Of a DNA stretch of 64,000 bases, positions 42,934 through 52,005 are shown in pieces (within the stretch, counting starts at the first letter, position 1; each line of letters opens with the position of its first letter). This DNA is from Streptomyces sp. L-9-10 (lineage in GTDB: Bacteria; Actinomycetota; Actinomycetes; Streptomycetales; Streptomycetaceae), in assembly GCF_004151105.1 (NCBI RefSeq), contig NZ_PHRF01000026.1, forward strand, positions 235,398-299,397, in the 5' to 3' direction. The translations under genes and the position numbers were made by a program. The notes below the pieces were generated by a model, which saw nothing but the letters and a program-made list of their open reading frames with translations, was not told the DNA's origin and searched no databases.

Positions 42934-43721
42934 GTGAACGTACAACGCTCCGCCAGAACACCTACCCCGGAACCCACGGAGGCGCCCCTGTACCCGCATC
43001 ACCCCAGTGACTCCTGCCCCGACTCGCAGGAGCCGTTGTACTGGGTCACCCCGCGCCATCTGGCCGGTGACGACAACGCTCTTGCCGAACAGATCGGGTA
43101 CACTCTGACCGGCCTCGGCTGGCGCATGTGGCCCACTTCCCGTAACACCTTGTTGTACGTGAGTCCGGACGAGCTATGCGGTGCCGAGTGGATTCTCGCG
43201 GCTTACCCGTTCGAATTGGGTGGGCTGCCCGTGGCCTGGCAACTGAGCGCTCGCCCGCACGTCGACTCTGCGATGACGGAGTGGAACGCCTACTTCACCG
43301 CTGGCATCCCGTATGAGGCACTCGCCGACCTCCTTGTGGCCATTGACGCCCGCGAGGCACCCGACATCGGCTTCGAAGGGCCCGAGACGGTCCTCAACGC
43401 GCTCGGTGCCCAAGGTTGGGTCCGCGACGTGGACTGTCCCCACACCACCGCCATGGACCCCGGGTTCTCCGCCACCGTTTCCCTGGGGCTGCAGCCGTTG
43501 CTTGTCCAGGACACGGATCCGCGCCCGGGCTTGATGGGGTGGCAGGCGTGGGCGGAACCCGTTCTCGGGGCCCGTATCTGTGGTGCGCCAGTTTCAGTGC
43601 CAGCGTCCCCCATGATCTGGTCGCCGCCTTTGCCTCCTCTCTGGCCTCACCGACCCTGGTTTCCCGTCGGACCCTGCCCAAGGACGCCGAGGGACGGCTC
43701 ATGGTCGTCCGCCGCAGCTGA
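42934..43721 (+). pseudogene. DUF317 protein with single-base frameshift
   Basis: The first frame gives DUF317-type sequence: LYWVTPRHLAGDDNALAEQI, then YTLTGLGWRMWPTSRNTLLY, GAEWILAAYPFELGGLPVAW and GWQAWAEPVLGA. At about 43575 the match jumps to the next frame (YLWCASFSASVPHDLVAAFA to RLMVVRRS, stop 43719-43721). One C missing from the GGGGCCC run at 43569-43577 explains it, so the frame was broken by a 1-bp deletion or the base is a sequencing error. DUF317 proteins are frequent in Streptomyces chromosomes and elements; their role is unknown. The start is uncertain. Confidence 0.75.
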
Positions 43722-43827
43722 CGACCCGCGCCCTGGGAGTGGCTGTTGTGCTGCTCCTTGCCGAGCGCCGATTTCCCCTGAACGGATAGTTCCCCGAACT
43801 TGCCGAATGGCAGAGAAGGAGACCCGT

Positions 43828-44286
43828 ATGTTCCGAATATTCCGGCGATGTGCCCGTGCCGACCGTGAGTTCTGTGACGTCCAGCGTGCGGGCCAGGCGC
43901 TGTTGCAGATGCACGCCGAAATGCCCTGGCCCGATGCGCCCGGCTCGGTCACCGCTACCGCCCAGGACGCCTCGGGGGCTGCGCTGGACTCCGACTTCCT
44001 TCCGCCGGAGTTCAGGGCGCCGTCCCGCCAGGACGTGGTCGGGTTCATGATGCCCTGGGACCAGCCGCTCGTCATCGACAGCGAGGTGCGTGAGTGTCCC
44101 GAGTGCGGCGCGTACCGGAACTGGGTTGTCCTCTGCATGCGCGACGACTCGGTGTGGCTGCGGTGCCGTGTCGGGCATACGACGAGGGAGTTGGGCTTGG
44201 ACGCGGCCTGGTACAACCGCCACTCCGGTCCAGCCGACCACTGGCACCCCACCCTTGAGGACGGGCTGCGCCACCTCGGCCACTGA
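43828..44286 (+). CDS. Small protein with Cys pair, unknown function
   Basis: This 152-residue protein starts at an ATG (43828) with AAGGAG 7 nt upstream; an earlier ATG at 43807 is less likely. The second half has VRECPECGAYRNWVVLCM, a C-x2-C, then WLRCRVGHTTRELGLDAAWY with Cys and His, probably a zinc-binding fold of about 60 residues. The N-terminus is basic (MFRIFRRCARADREF). It follows the broken DUF317 gene and precedes a lipoprotein gene on the same strand, which may form a unit with it. Confidence 0.65.
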   Translation: MFRIFRRCARADREFCDVQRAGQALLQMHAEMPWPDAPGSVTATAQDASGAALDSDFLPPEFRAPSRQDVVGFMMPWDQPLVIDSEVRECPECGAYRNWVVLCMRDDSVWLRCRVGHTTRELGLDAAWYNRHSGPADHWHPTLEDGLRHLGH

Positions 44287-44382
44287 CTCCCACGAAACCC
44301 CCTCTCCCCTTCCCCTCCGCATCGCCGGCCCCGGAGAGCCGGCTTGGTCAGACCTTCGCTCCTCACCAACAGGGGGTTCCAC

Positions 44383-45081
44383 ATGCGTTTTCCCATCACG
44401 ACCGCGCTCTGCCTCGGTACTGCGACCGTCCTGGTCCTGACGGCCTGCTCCAACGGCAGCGCCCGCGCCACGGACCCGACGTCCTTCGGCTCTGCTTCCG
44501 GACGCCAGGAGGGCAGAAACGCCCCGGCTGCGGGGCCGTTGTCCTCGGCCGAGCTGACAAAGAGGCTTCTGGACGAGGGCGACCTGGGCGAGGGCTACGC
44601 CCGCAAGGCGGAGCAGCCCGGTCGGCACGATGACGTCACCGTGACCGGCTGTCCCGCGCTGGGTGAACTCGGTGGCGACGCTGCGGCTGGCGGCAGCCTC
44701 GACTTCCCGCGCCGGGCGAAGGTCTCCTTCACGTACGCAAGCGGCACCGGCTCGGAGGTCTCCGAGGAGTTGTACAGCGGCACCGCGGCCGAGCTTTCCA
44801 GAGGAGTGGGCCGGATCTTCGAGGCGATGACCTCCTGCTCCAGCTACCAGGTGCTCGTCGGCAGCACGGCCGTCACGGTCACCACTCAGAACGTGCCCGT
44901 GCCCCAGCTGGGGGACGAGCGCTGGAGCCAGATGCTCACCTTCACCACTGACGGGCGCAGCCACGTCGTCAAGCAGACGGCTGTTCGTGTGGGGATGGTG
45001 GTTGCGGTGGTCTCGGGTTCGGCCGCGCTGGTCGATGCCCTTGCGGCGAAGGCGGTGGCGAAAGCCCGTGTGGCCACGTGA
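44383..45081 (+). CDS. Lipoprotein of unknown function
   Basis: This 232-residue protein starts at an ATG with AGGGGG 7 nt upstream. The signal peptide MRFPITTALCLGTATVLVL is followed by the lipobox LTAC, so the Cys near residue 23 should be lipidated and the protein held on the outer face of the membrane. Mature residues 50-230 are predicted alpha/beta (SSAELTKRLLDEGDLGEGYA, VGRIFEAMTSCSSYQVL, VVKQTAVRVGMVVAVVSGSA), similar in outline to small Streptomyces lipoproteins of the PknH-sensor-like type. A hairpin terminator follows directly. Confidence 0.75.
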   Translation: MRFPITTALCLGTATVLVLTACSNGSARATDPTSFGSASGRQEGRNAPAAGPLSSAELTKRLLDEGDLGEGYARKAEQPGRHDDVTVTGCPALGELGGDAAAGGSLDFPRRAKVSFTYASGTGSEVSEELYSGTAAELSRGVGRIFEAMTSCSSYQVLVGSTAVTVTTQNVPVPQLGDERWSQMLTFTTDGRSHVVKQTAVRVGMVVAVVSGSAALVDALAAKAVAKARVAT

Positions 45082-45093
45082 GTTCGCGTGGAT

Positions 45094-45135
45094 GCCGCAG
45101 GCCCGGCCGGTGTTGTGTCCGGTCGGGCCTGCGGC
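45094..45135 (+). terminator. Strong 17-bp hairpin after the lipoprotein gene
   Basis: Arms 45094-45110 and 45119-45135 are complementary except for one pair, with an 8-nt loop. This is a typical factor-independent terminator of high-GC type. Confidence 0.8.
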
Positions 45136-45218
45136 GTGTGCGGGGCCAGGGTGCGTGGTGCTGAGGGTGTCGGCCGGTGGGAGGAGTCCTGAATTGCCGC
45201 CCGTTGGTGTGTGGTCGA

Positions 45219-45611
45219 TCAGTCTTCTTCGAGTTCGACGTGCTCTTCGAGTGCGTACAGGGCGTTTTGGAGGTCGGTCAGACGCTCGAACTCCGCGTAG
45301 TCCTCGTCGGTCATGAGGTCGTAGACGCTGTCCAGGGAGTCGTCGGGCAGCTGGTACGCGTACTTCATGTACAGGTTGACGAGGGCCCTTGCCACCAGGT
45401 CGCCTTCGCTCATCCAGTCGGCCTCATCAGGCAGCCCGTGCGCGACGGCCATGGTTATCTCGTCCGAGGTGCTGGTGGCGAACAGATCGTGCTCGGCGCC
45501 GGTGAGCGGGCGGCCGTCGCGGCGGTACAGGCGACCGGGTTCGTCGCGGCGGGAGGGGTCCACGTCGGTAAGGAGGATGACGACGCGGGGGCGGATTTCG
45601 GTCTGGGCCAT
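45219..45611 (-). CDS. Acidic protein of unknown function
   Basis: This is a 130-residue protein whose ATG has AAGGA 9 nt upstream. It opens with a strand (RPRVVILLTDVDPSRRDEPG) and continues as helices rich in Asp and Glu (ADWMSEGDLVARALVNLYMK, LTDLQNALYALEEHVELEED). No family is recognised. It lies just upstream of the relaxase 3' end on the same strand and could be its partner or a regulator. Confidence 0.6.
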   Translation of the reverse strand: MAQTEIRPRVVILLTDVDPSRRDEPGRLYRRDGRPLTGAEHDLFATSTSDEITMAVAHGLPDEADWMSEGDLVARALVNLYMKYAYQLPDDSLDSVYDLMTDEDYAEFERLTDLQNALYALEEHVELEED

Positions 45612-45713
45612 GCAGGGGTTCCTTCCGGAGGTCGGGGTTCAGGCACAAATGCTCCGGACGATCCCCGGTTTCGGTAACCAGGGATCGTCGGCTGCAGTCC
45701 GCGCGCCTGTGGG

Positions 45714-47417
45714 TCAGCGCCGCCGTGTTGGAGGCCGTTGCTGGAGCGGAACGCTGGCTGTGGGGTGGGCTGTTGGGATACGGGGTCGTTGTGCGGTGCT
45801 GCGGGCCATGGCTGCCTGGGCGCGGGGGCTGGGGGCGTGGCGCTCGCCGAGGCGCCGTATGCGCCAGGTCAGGGCGCGGGCGGGGCTGTGGGCGTCGTCG
45901 AGCGTGCGTTGACCGAGGGCCTGGTCCAGGACGGTGGCCGCGTTGTGCCCGGCGGCCTCCGCCTCGGCGAGCACGGTGGCGAGCGCGTCCCAGGAGGCGT
46001 CGTTGAGGATGCGTTCGGCGTGCTCTGGCACCGCCTCCTGGAGGTGATGGGCGAAGCGGCGCTTGGTCTGGTCGCTGGGGGTGCGTTGTGCGAGGACCGC
46101 CAGGATCGGCTCGGCGACCTGTCCGTACGCGATCTGCAGGTGGACGAGTGCCTGTGCGGCGGCTGCTTCCTGCTGGGTGTGCTGGTGGGTGCGGTGCCAG
46201 TGCACGGCGAACGCCACGGCGGTGAGGGCGGCGTCGAGGAGCATCGCCAACCCTGTGCCGTCACGCTCCTGTGGGCGGTCGCGCCAGATCGCCTGGACGC
46301 TGCGGCGCAGGGTGCGGGTGCTGGCGAGGTCGGCGGTGATGCGGGAGCGGGTGGCTCGCTCGAAGGCGGCTGCGGCGCGTTCGAGTTCGGCCTTCATCGC
46401 GGCCGGAGCGGTGGCCGGCAGCAGGTCCAGCGTCGCACCGAGCGCGACGAGTTGGCCCTGGGCGGCGTGGGCGTCGTCGTGGGCGAGGTGGTGGGGGATG
46501 CGTTCGGCGGCGGCGGTGGCCTGGTGCCACGGGTTGCCCGGCCGGGCGGTGGCCGGTTCGGAGCTGGTGGTGGCGAGGCTGTTGCGGATCTTGGGCAGGG
46601 ACAGGTCGGGGGAGAGGGTGGAGCCCGCGTAGAACACCGGCTCGCCCTTGTCGTTGGTGTCTGCGGGCAGGGCGAAGTTGCAGCCCAGCGCGTCGCCGGA
46701 GGGGCCGATCTTGAAGCGCACGATCACGTCCGTCGCCTCCAACAGGGCGAAGAACTCGGCTTCGTCGGCCGCGGCGGCGACCGCGCGGCGGACCCGCAGA
46801 CGCAGCACGTCACGGGTGGCGGCGTCCTGACCCAGGCGCCTGGCCTTGAAGTGTTCCTTGCTGGTGGGGCGTTTGGCACCGGTGCCGTCCCCCTGCTTCA
46901 ACCGCCTGAGCCCGTAGTCGATTTCGATCTTGCGGGCCTCGCGCTGGACGGCGCGCTGGTCGTAGCCGCGCTCGGGTCGGCGGCCGTCCTGGCGTACGAG
47001 GGTGGCGGCGATGTGGATGTGGTCGTCGGCGTGTCGGACGGCCACCCAGCGGCAGGCGTGCTTGTCCCCGTCGGGGGCGATGCCGGCGGCGGCCACGATG
47101 CGGCGGGCGATGTCGGCCCACTGGGCGTCGGTGAGGATCGGGTCCTCGGGGGCGGCGCGGACGGGGCAGTGCCACACGGTGTCCTTGGGTGCTTTGTCCC
47201 CCAGCATCTTCACGGGCTGGTCGAGTTGTGCGACGAGCTGGGCCATCGCGTCCTTCGGATCGCGGTGGGGGCTGCGGCCGGGGTCGGGGGCGAAGCCGTT
47301 CCAGGAGGCCACCAGGTGGGGGTCGATGTGTTCGTTGGCCCGGCCCTTGCCGAAGAGGTAGCCGATCGTGCGGCGCGTGGCGTACGGGCCGGCGCCGAGG
47401 ATGATTTTGGGTATCAC
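45714..47417 (-). CDS. Mobilization relaxase
   Basis: This 567-residue relaxase starts at a GTG (47417) 4 bp after the mobC stop. Residues 1-150 form the relaxase domain, with the three-His metal site VRHADDHIHIAATL (H129, H133, H135). The nicking Tyr is likely in the first 25 residues (GPYATRRTIGYLF, two Tyr). The rest, to residue 567, is a long helical tail (PRAQAAMARSTAQRP). It cleaves and carries one strand at oriT for transfer. Together with MobC it is the DNA-processing module of the element; no coupling protein or pump is present. Confidence 0.85.
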   Translation of the reverse strand: MIPKIILGAGPYATRRTIGYLFGKGRANEHIDPHLVASWNGFAPDPGRSPHRDPKDAMAQLVAQLDQPVKMLGDKAPKDTVWHCPVRAAPEDPILTDAQWADIARRIVAAAGIAPDGDKHACRWVAVRHADDHIHIAATLVRQDGRRPERGYDQRAVQREARKIEIDYGLRRLKQGDGTGAKRPTSKEHFKARRLGQDAATRDVLRLRVRRAVAAAADEAEFFALLEATDVIVRFKIGPSGDALGCNFALPADTNDKGEPVFYAGSTLSPDLSLPKIRNSLATTSSEPATARPGNPWHQATAAAERIPHHLAHDDAHAAQGQLVALGATLDLLPATAPAAMKAELERAAAAFERATRSRITADLASTRTLRRSVQAIWRDRPQERDGTGLAMLLDAALTAVAFAVHWHRTHQHTQQEAAAAQALVHLQIAYGQVAEPILAVLAQRTPSDQTKRRFAHHLQEAVPEHAERILNDASWDALATVLAEAEAAGHNAATVLDQALGQRTLDDAHSPARALTWRIRRLGERHAPSPRAQAAMARSTAQRPRIPTAHPTASVPLQQRPPTRRR

Positions 47418-47421
47418 CCGC

Positions 47422-48027
47422 TCACCGCCCCTCGGTGACCTGGGCGATGGCGGTGTCCAGTTCGGCGATGGATGCCTCGACGCGCGCCAGGAGCCGTTGG
47501 ACGACGTCGGGGTGGGGCCAGGCACCGTCCTTGTTGAGGTGCCATGTCAGCTGGTTGAGGTTATTGCCGATCATGCCGAGCTGCCCGTTGGTGGCCATCA
47601 GCGCCTTGACCATGGCGCGGTAGTCGGCGACCGCTGCGGTGGGGTCGTCGGTGCGGGCGGCGGCGAGCGAGCACTCGGCCACGTACCCGCCAAGGGCCAT
47701 GCCGCTCAGGGCGGCGGCATTCACGATTAGGGCGAACTCGGCGTCGTTGTAGCGAGGGTGGATGCGGCGCTCACGCAGCTGCTTGTCACGCAGACGGCGA
47801 CGCGGCGCAGACTGCTGCTGCGGCACGCTCGACGACGGCTCGGCTCCCCCTGTCCCGGTTGGCCCCCCTGGGCCGGCCGGCTCCGGTGCCCCCTCGGCGC
47901 CGGACGCCTCCGCCCCCCGTGGGGTGGAGGCCGGATAAGGACTCCTTATCCGACAACTTGCTGCGCTGTTCGGGCCGGTGACCATCTCCTGCTGGTGGCT
48001 GGTGAGTCCGTGGTGCGAGTCGTGCAT
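47422..48027 (-). CDS. mobC: MobC-like relaxosome accessory protein
   Basis: This is a protein of 201 residues (ATG 48027, GGAGACC upstream). Residues 1-85 are low-complexity and may be untranslated or disordered. The conserved part is RRIHPRYNDAEFALIVNAAA, a ribbon-helix-helix-like block, and the MobC signature GQLGMIGNNLNQLTWHLNKD. MobC proteins open oriT and assist the relaxase. The gene lies immediately upstream of the relaxase. A perfect inverted repeat (47932-47952) lies inside its 5' part, so the true start may be further downstream. Confidence 0.85.
   Translation of the reverse strand: MHDSHHGLTSHQQEMVTGPNSAASCRIRSPYPASTPRGAEASGAEGAPEPAGPGGPTGTGGAEPSSSVPQQQSAPRRRLRDKQLRERRIHPRYNDAEFALIVNAAALSGMALGGYVAECSLAAARTDDPTAAVADYRAMVKALMATNGQLGMIGNNLNQLTWHLNKDGAWPHPDVVQRLLARVEASIAELDTAIAQVTEGR
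47932..47952. other. Candidate oriT inverted repeat
   Basis: CGGATAAGG-ACT-CCTTATCCG is a perfect 9-bp dyad with a 3-bp centre. It is unusually AT-rich for this region and sits at the 5' end of mobC, the common place for oriT. A nick site cannot be named from sequence alone. Confidence 0.45.
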
Positions 48028-48084
48028 GGATCGGGTCTCCGTGGGGTGCTGGTGCCGGGTGCTTCGCTGTGCGCGGCCCCTATG

Positions 48085-48112
48085 CCCCGCGCCTGTCTGC
48101 CCAGGCGCGGGG
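48085..48112 (-). terminator. Perfect 11-bp hairpin
   Basis: CCCCGCGCCTG and CAGGCGCGGGG enclose a 6-nt loop, between the DUF2637 stop (48152) and the mobC start (48027). It should end the upstream minus-strand transcript. Confidence 0.75.
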
Positions 48113-48151
48113 TGAGCCGGAAGGTCAGGACGACCGGTGCGTTTGCGGGAG

Positions 48152-49234
48152 TCAGGCGGTGCCGGCGGGGGTCATGTCGAGTTCTCTCTGCCGCTGGGAG
48201 GCGGCTTCGTCACGTTCACCGAGGGGTTCGGCCTCGAAGCCGTCGTACGCGACGGGCTCGGCCTGGTCGGTGCGCTCGGTCTGCAGCTGGTCGCGCAGGG
48301 CGCGGGCGCGTTTCTGGCCGATGCGTAGTTCGGTGCGCAGACGCTCGGCGGTCAGCCGGTCGTCGCTCCAGTCGGCGGTCAGGAGTCGGGCCTCGTCGAG
48401 GACTTCGGCGTCGGTGCGAGCGCGGTCGGCGGCCGACTTGGCGGTGATGGGGACCCGACCGGTTGCCCGACGCGGGGCAGCCTTGACTGACTCCATCACA
48501 GTGGCCGACCGGGGCGGTCGGGCAGCGGATGCCGACTCGTGGGCCTCGGCCGGCCTCGTCACGGGCACCCCTTCGACCTTCGCGGGTGCCGACTCGGCCT
48601 GGTCAGACCTCGACCGGGCGGCCTGCGCGTCAGCCTGCTGACCAACCGACTGGAGCGCGGCCAGTGCCGCGGCATCATCCGACTCGGGGTTGTGGTGCAG
48701 CACCTTCGCCACGAGGTCCGACCCGAAGTAGATCGACCCGACCGGGAGCGAGGTCGCCAGCAGTACGAGGGCCCAGTTCGCCGGGTCCCAGTCGGTCAGT
48801 CGACCCCATCGGGTCGGCATGGTGTGCAGGGCCGGAGTCAGGCCGTGCACGTAGTTCAGCAGGAGGCTGGCGATCGTGTAGGTCGCCAGGACCCGCAGGG
48901 CGAACTTCCGGTCGGCATCGGGCAGCACGAGTGTGGCGATCAGCGCGAGGGCCATCAGCCCGTCGACCACGATCGGGTAGAAGAACGCGGCGGTGGGGTC
49001 GGCGCCGATGGCGCGGGCCACGTCGGACAATGCGTTCCACGAGACCCGGAAGGCCATGAGGACGACGGCCACCAGACCGATGACGAGGACGCCGCGTCCC
49101 AGACGGTTCGCGCGACGACCCCCAGCGGGTGCGGGTGCTCGGCGACCCGGACGAGCGCGGAGCAGGGCGAGGCCAGCGCGGATGCGGCGGCTGCCGCGTA
49201 TGGCTTCGGGGGCACTCGGGGCAGGGATCTGCAA
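48152..49234 (-). CDS. DUF2637 membrane protein with C-terminal helical region
   Basis: This is a protein of about 360 residues. The TTG at 49234 is favoured by GGAG 7 nt upstream; a GTG at 49292 is an alternative. The DUF2637 domain covers about 50-200, with four membrane helices (VLVIGLVAVVLMAFRVSW, FYPIVVDGLMALALIATLVL, ALRVLATYTIASLLLNYV, NWALVLLATSLPVGSIYF). The C-terminal 160 residues are soluble, with DWSDDRLTAERLRTELRIGQ resembling a winged/helix-turn-helix end. DUF2637 proteins are typical of Streptomyces plasmids and integrative elements and are thought to act in transfer or spread. It lies between mobC and the RepA-like gene. Confidence 0.8.
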   Translation of the reverse strand: MQIPAPSAPEAIRGSRRIRAGLALLRARPGRRAPAPAGGRRANRLGRGVLVIGLVAVVLMAFRVSWNALSDVARAIGADPTAAFFYPIVVDGLMALALIATLVLPDADRKFALRVLATYTIASLLLNYVHGLTPALHTMPTRWGRLTDWDPANWALVLLATSLPVGSIYFGSDLVAKVLHHNPESDDAAALAALQSVGQQADAQAARSRSDQAESAPAKVEGVPVTRPAEAHESASAARPPRSATVMESVKAAPRRATGRVPITAKSAADRARTDAEVLDEARLLTADWSDDRLTAERLRTELRIGQKRARALRDQLQTERTDQAEPVAYDGFEAEPLGERDEAASQRQRELDMTPAGTA

Positions 49235-49292
49235 GGGCGGACTCCAGGGTGATGCGGTGAGGCTTGTGGGGTGCGAGCGAGGGGCGTTCACG

Positions 49293-49491
49293 GTGGGGCG
49301 TACACGCGAGCCCCCTTCTAAAGGGGGGCCCGCGCGTGAACGCCGAGGTGCGTGTACGGCGTGCACGGTCGCGTGATCGCTTGACCTGTGTCTTCGCTGC
49401 GATCCGTGTCTGCTGTGAGCGGTATCCGGGGCTGTGTACGCGCAGGGGTGCGTGTAGGGCCGCGTGTACGCTCCAGCCCCGGATCGGGGTG
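49293..49491. repeat. Iteron-like GTGTACG repeats and an inverted repeat
   Basis: Copies close to GCGTGTACG occur at about 49299 (reverse), 49351, 49434, 49450 (partial) and 49463. A GC-rich inverted repeat sits at 49305-49336 (GCGAGCCCCCTT / AAGGGGGGCCCGC). The gap follows the RepA-like gene and could hold the element's replication origin or a binding site. Confidence 0.4.
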
Positions 49492-51027
49492 TCAGGACAC
49501 GGCGCCGATGTGGCGTGCGGAGGCGCGGTAGCGGGCCTGCTGGCCGCCACCGTTGCCGCCTGCGGCGCCTTCGGCCTTGGTGGCCAGTCCGGCCTTGACG
49601 AGCCGGTCCAGGTGGCGTCGCGCCTTCTCGATGTCGGCGCGCCCCGGCTCGGGTTCGCCGCAGAGCACCTCGGCCAGCTCCCGGACGGTCAACCCGTTGG
49701 TTGCCGCGCGTAGCAGTGTGACCGGGTCGAGCGTTGGGTCGACGGTGCTGGTGCCGTGCTCGTGGTCATGGATGACCTGGAGCGGGCCGATCTCGCCGGT
49801 CGCGAGCTTGAGGTGGTGGATGGTGACAGCCAGGTCACCGGGCTTGCCGTTGATGAACAGCACACTGCCGGCGCCGGAAGTCAGCCAGGTGGAGCCATAC
49901 ACCTGGTCCAGGGCCGGGCGTTGGACCTTGGGGGCCTCGGCACCGGACTTTCGCTGGTGGTGCAGCTCCAAGACCTCGACGCCGTTCTGGAGGGCTCGTC
50001 CGCGGGCGTTGTTGTACGCGACCGCGAGGGCGTCGTCGACCATGGTGCTGACGGCGTCCTTGAGACTGTCGATCACCAAGGTGTCGGCCTGGTGGGCGGC
50101 GGCCAGATCGGCCAGGAGGTCGGGCTCCTTGTCGAGGGCGGCGGGCAACGGGCCCTGCCAGACAGCGAGCCGTTCTCGCAGGGCGGCCTCGTGCTCGTCC
50201 CTGATCCCGCGAGCCAGGGTACGAGCGATCTGCGTCGGTCGGTCGATAGCCAGATACAGAACCCGCTTGCCGGGCACCACCGGCATACCGAGGACGGATT
50301 CCGCCAGACCGATGCGGGCGAGAACGACCTGGTGGGCGAGGGTTGTCTTACCGACGCCCGGCGGGCCCACGATCATCAAGCTCTCGCCGGATGCCCAGGC
50401 GGTCTGCGCTGGAGTGCCCCAGATCGGATGCGTCTCGGCTGCCTTGGTGACGAAGTCCCAGCCGTTGACGAGGTAGCGGGACAGCCGTCCGGTACCGGAG
50501 GCCAGGGCGCGTTCCCGCTCGGCGCGTACGTCGGCCTCGGCGGCACTTCGTATCTCGTCCGGATCGGCACCGGGCTCGACGGCGCGCTGGACCAGGCGGA
50601 AGCCGGACTCGCGCAGTCGGCGCAGATCCGCCTTCCGTCGAACGATGCTCGCGTAATAGGCGGCGCTGCCGATCGGGGCCGCGACACCGGCAAGCTGGTG
50701 CAGGTAGGAGGCTCCGCCGATCCGGCGGAGGTCCCCAGTACCGTCGAGGTGCTCGGTCAGAGCGATCGGGTCCGTGGGCGCGTCCGCCGAGCGCAGCGCC
50801 AGCAGTGCACGCCAGACCGTCTCGTGGGCGGGCCGGTAGAAGTCGGCGGCGTCCAGGATGCCGCGCACCTCGTCGACCTCGCTGGTCTTGAACATGCAGG
50901 CGCCCAGAACCGCACGCTCGGCCTCCACAGCGTGCGGAGGCTCCCCACCGATACCGAAGGGGCCGGCGGCCTCGTCGGTCTGGTGATCGGATGGATTCTC
51001 TTGTCGCGGGGCCCTACTCTGGGCCAT
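49492..51027 (-). CDS. RepA/DnaB-type replicative helicase
   Basis: This 511-residue protein starts at an ATG with GAGGAG upstream. Residues about 25-130 are the DnaB N-terminal domain (AERAVLGACMFKTSEVDEVR, DFYRPAHETVWRALLALR, GGASYLHQL). Residues about 195-400 are a RecA-like ATPase of RepA type, with GPPGVGKTTLAHQ (Walker A), the strand TLVIDSLKDAV (Walker B Asp), and LELHHQRKSG. The C-terminus has a winged-helix-like part (NGLTVRELAEVLCGE). It probably unwinds element DNA during replication of the excised circle or as part of transfer. It is divergent from the XRE regulator gene at 51310. Confidence 0.85.
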   Translation of the reverse strand: MAQSRAPRQENPSDHQTDEAAGPFGIGGEPPHAVEAERAVLGACMFKTSEVDEVRGILDAADFYRPAHETVWRALLALRSADAPTDPIALTEHLDGTGDLRRIGGASYLHQLAGVAAPIGSAAYYASIVRRKADLRRLRESGFRLVQRAVEPGADPDEIRSAAEADVRAERERALASGTGRLSRYLVNGWDFVTKAAETHPIWGTPAQTAWASGESLMIVGPPGVGKTTLAHQVVLARIGLAESVLGMPVVPGKRVLYLAIDRPTQIARTLARGIRDEHEAALRERLAVWQGPLPAALDKEPDLLADLAAAHQADTLVIDSLKDAVSTMVDDALAVAYNNARGRALQNGVEVLELHHQRKSGAEAPKVQRPALDQVYGSTWLTSGAGSVLFINGKPGDLAVTIHHLKLATGEIGPLQVIHDHEHGTSTVDPTLDPVTLLRAATNGLTVRELAEVLCGEPEPGRADIEKARRHLDRLVKAGLATKAEGAAGGNGGGQQARYRASARHIGAVS

Positions 51028-51309
51028 AGAGCTCCTCACCCGGCAGGCCATACGGGGCGGCAACCCCGGCCAGGCCGGTTGGATCGTTCAGGGATGGGCG
51101 GTCGTACGTTGGGGCTTTCGCATGGGCCCTCGGTGTTCGCACCGGGGGCCGTTTGCTTTTCGTGGGCTCGTTCGCCCACGTCCGGAGGCGGACGACGAAC
51201 CATACCGACAGAATTTCGAGAACGCAACGAGTTGCATTCGTTTCCGCAATGGTGTTCACTCTTGACCCTGGCCGCAGTGGACCCTGCTGCGCCGAAGGGG
51301 AGGTGGGAC

Positions 51310-51801
51310 ATGAGCAGCAAAGACGACGCGGCGCGCGCCGGACCAGACCGGCCTGTGCCCGAGGACTACGTTGCCGAGCGCATCAAGCAAGAGCGCGAGG
51401 CCCGCGGTTGGAGCACGGTCACCCTGGCCGAGAAGATGGCCGAGGCCGGCCATCCGGTCAACCAAGCCGCGATCTGGCGAATCGAAAGTGGCAAGCCGCG
51501 ACGTAGGGTCAACCTCGACGAGGCACTCGGCTTCTGCACGGTCTTCGGTCTTAGCATGGACGAGTTGACCGCTCCGTCTCTGAAGCACGCTGACCCGGTC
51601 ATCCGCAGGATCGTCCGCGACTGCGTCGAGAAGAAGCATGCGCTCGCGCGACTGCAGCGCGACGTACAAATCCTGGAGCGCGAGATCGAGCACCTTGAGT
51701 TCGAGCTCGCCCACTTCGCAAGCCGCGGCGACGAGCAGAAGGCCGAGCTCGAAGAGCTGATGCAGCGCGAAGACCGAGCCTGGCTGCGTCAGCACCCCTG
51801 A
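51310..51801 (+). CDS. XRE-family regulator with coiled-coil tail
   Basis: This 163-residue protein starts at an ATG with GGAGGTGGG upstream. Residues 20-85 form the HTH (REARGWSTVTLAEKMAEAGH, AAIWRIESGKPRRRVNLDEA). Residues 100-155 are a heptad-rich coiled coil (LARLQRDVQILEREIEHLEF). It should dimerise and bind the 282-bp divergent region between itself and the RepA-like helicase gene. It is the probable master repressor of replication and excision genes, an idea supported by position only. Confidence 0.8.
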   Translation: MSSKDDAARAGPDRPVPEDYVAERIKQEREARGWSTVTLAEKMAEAGHPVNQAAIWRIESGKPRRRVNLDEALGFCTVFGLSMDELTAPSLKHADPVIRRIVRDCVEKKHALARLQRDVQILEREIEHLEFELAHFASRGDEQKAELEELMQREDRAWLRQHP

Positions 51802-52005
51802 GTCGCGTGGCCCCGTGAGGCCGACCACGCGCAGGCAGGCCCTCGACGCCTGACCTCCCAGAGGACGCACCTCGGTGCTGCGAACGCCGAGTAAAGCGTC
51901 TCGTGCCCCACCACAAAGCACCGCCCATCCCTGAACATCACCACCGGCCTGGACCGCGAGGGTTGCCGCCCCCGTGACCGCGTGCGCCGGAAGAGGAGCA
52001 CACCC

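Noticed and set aside
45738..47438. 566-codon plus-strand open frame opposite the relaxase
   Set aside because: The relaxase frame has the three-His motif and coupling to mobC; the plus frame has no features.
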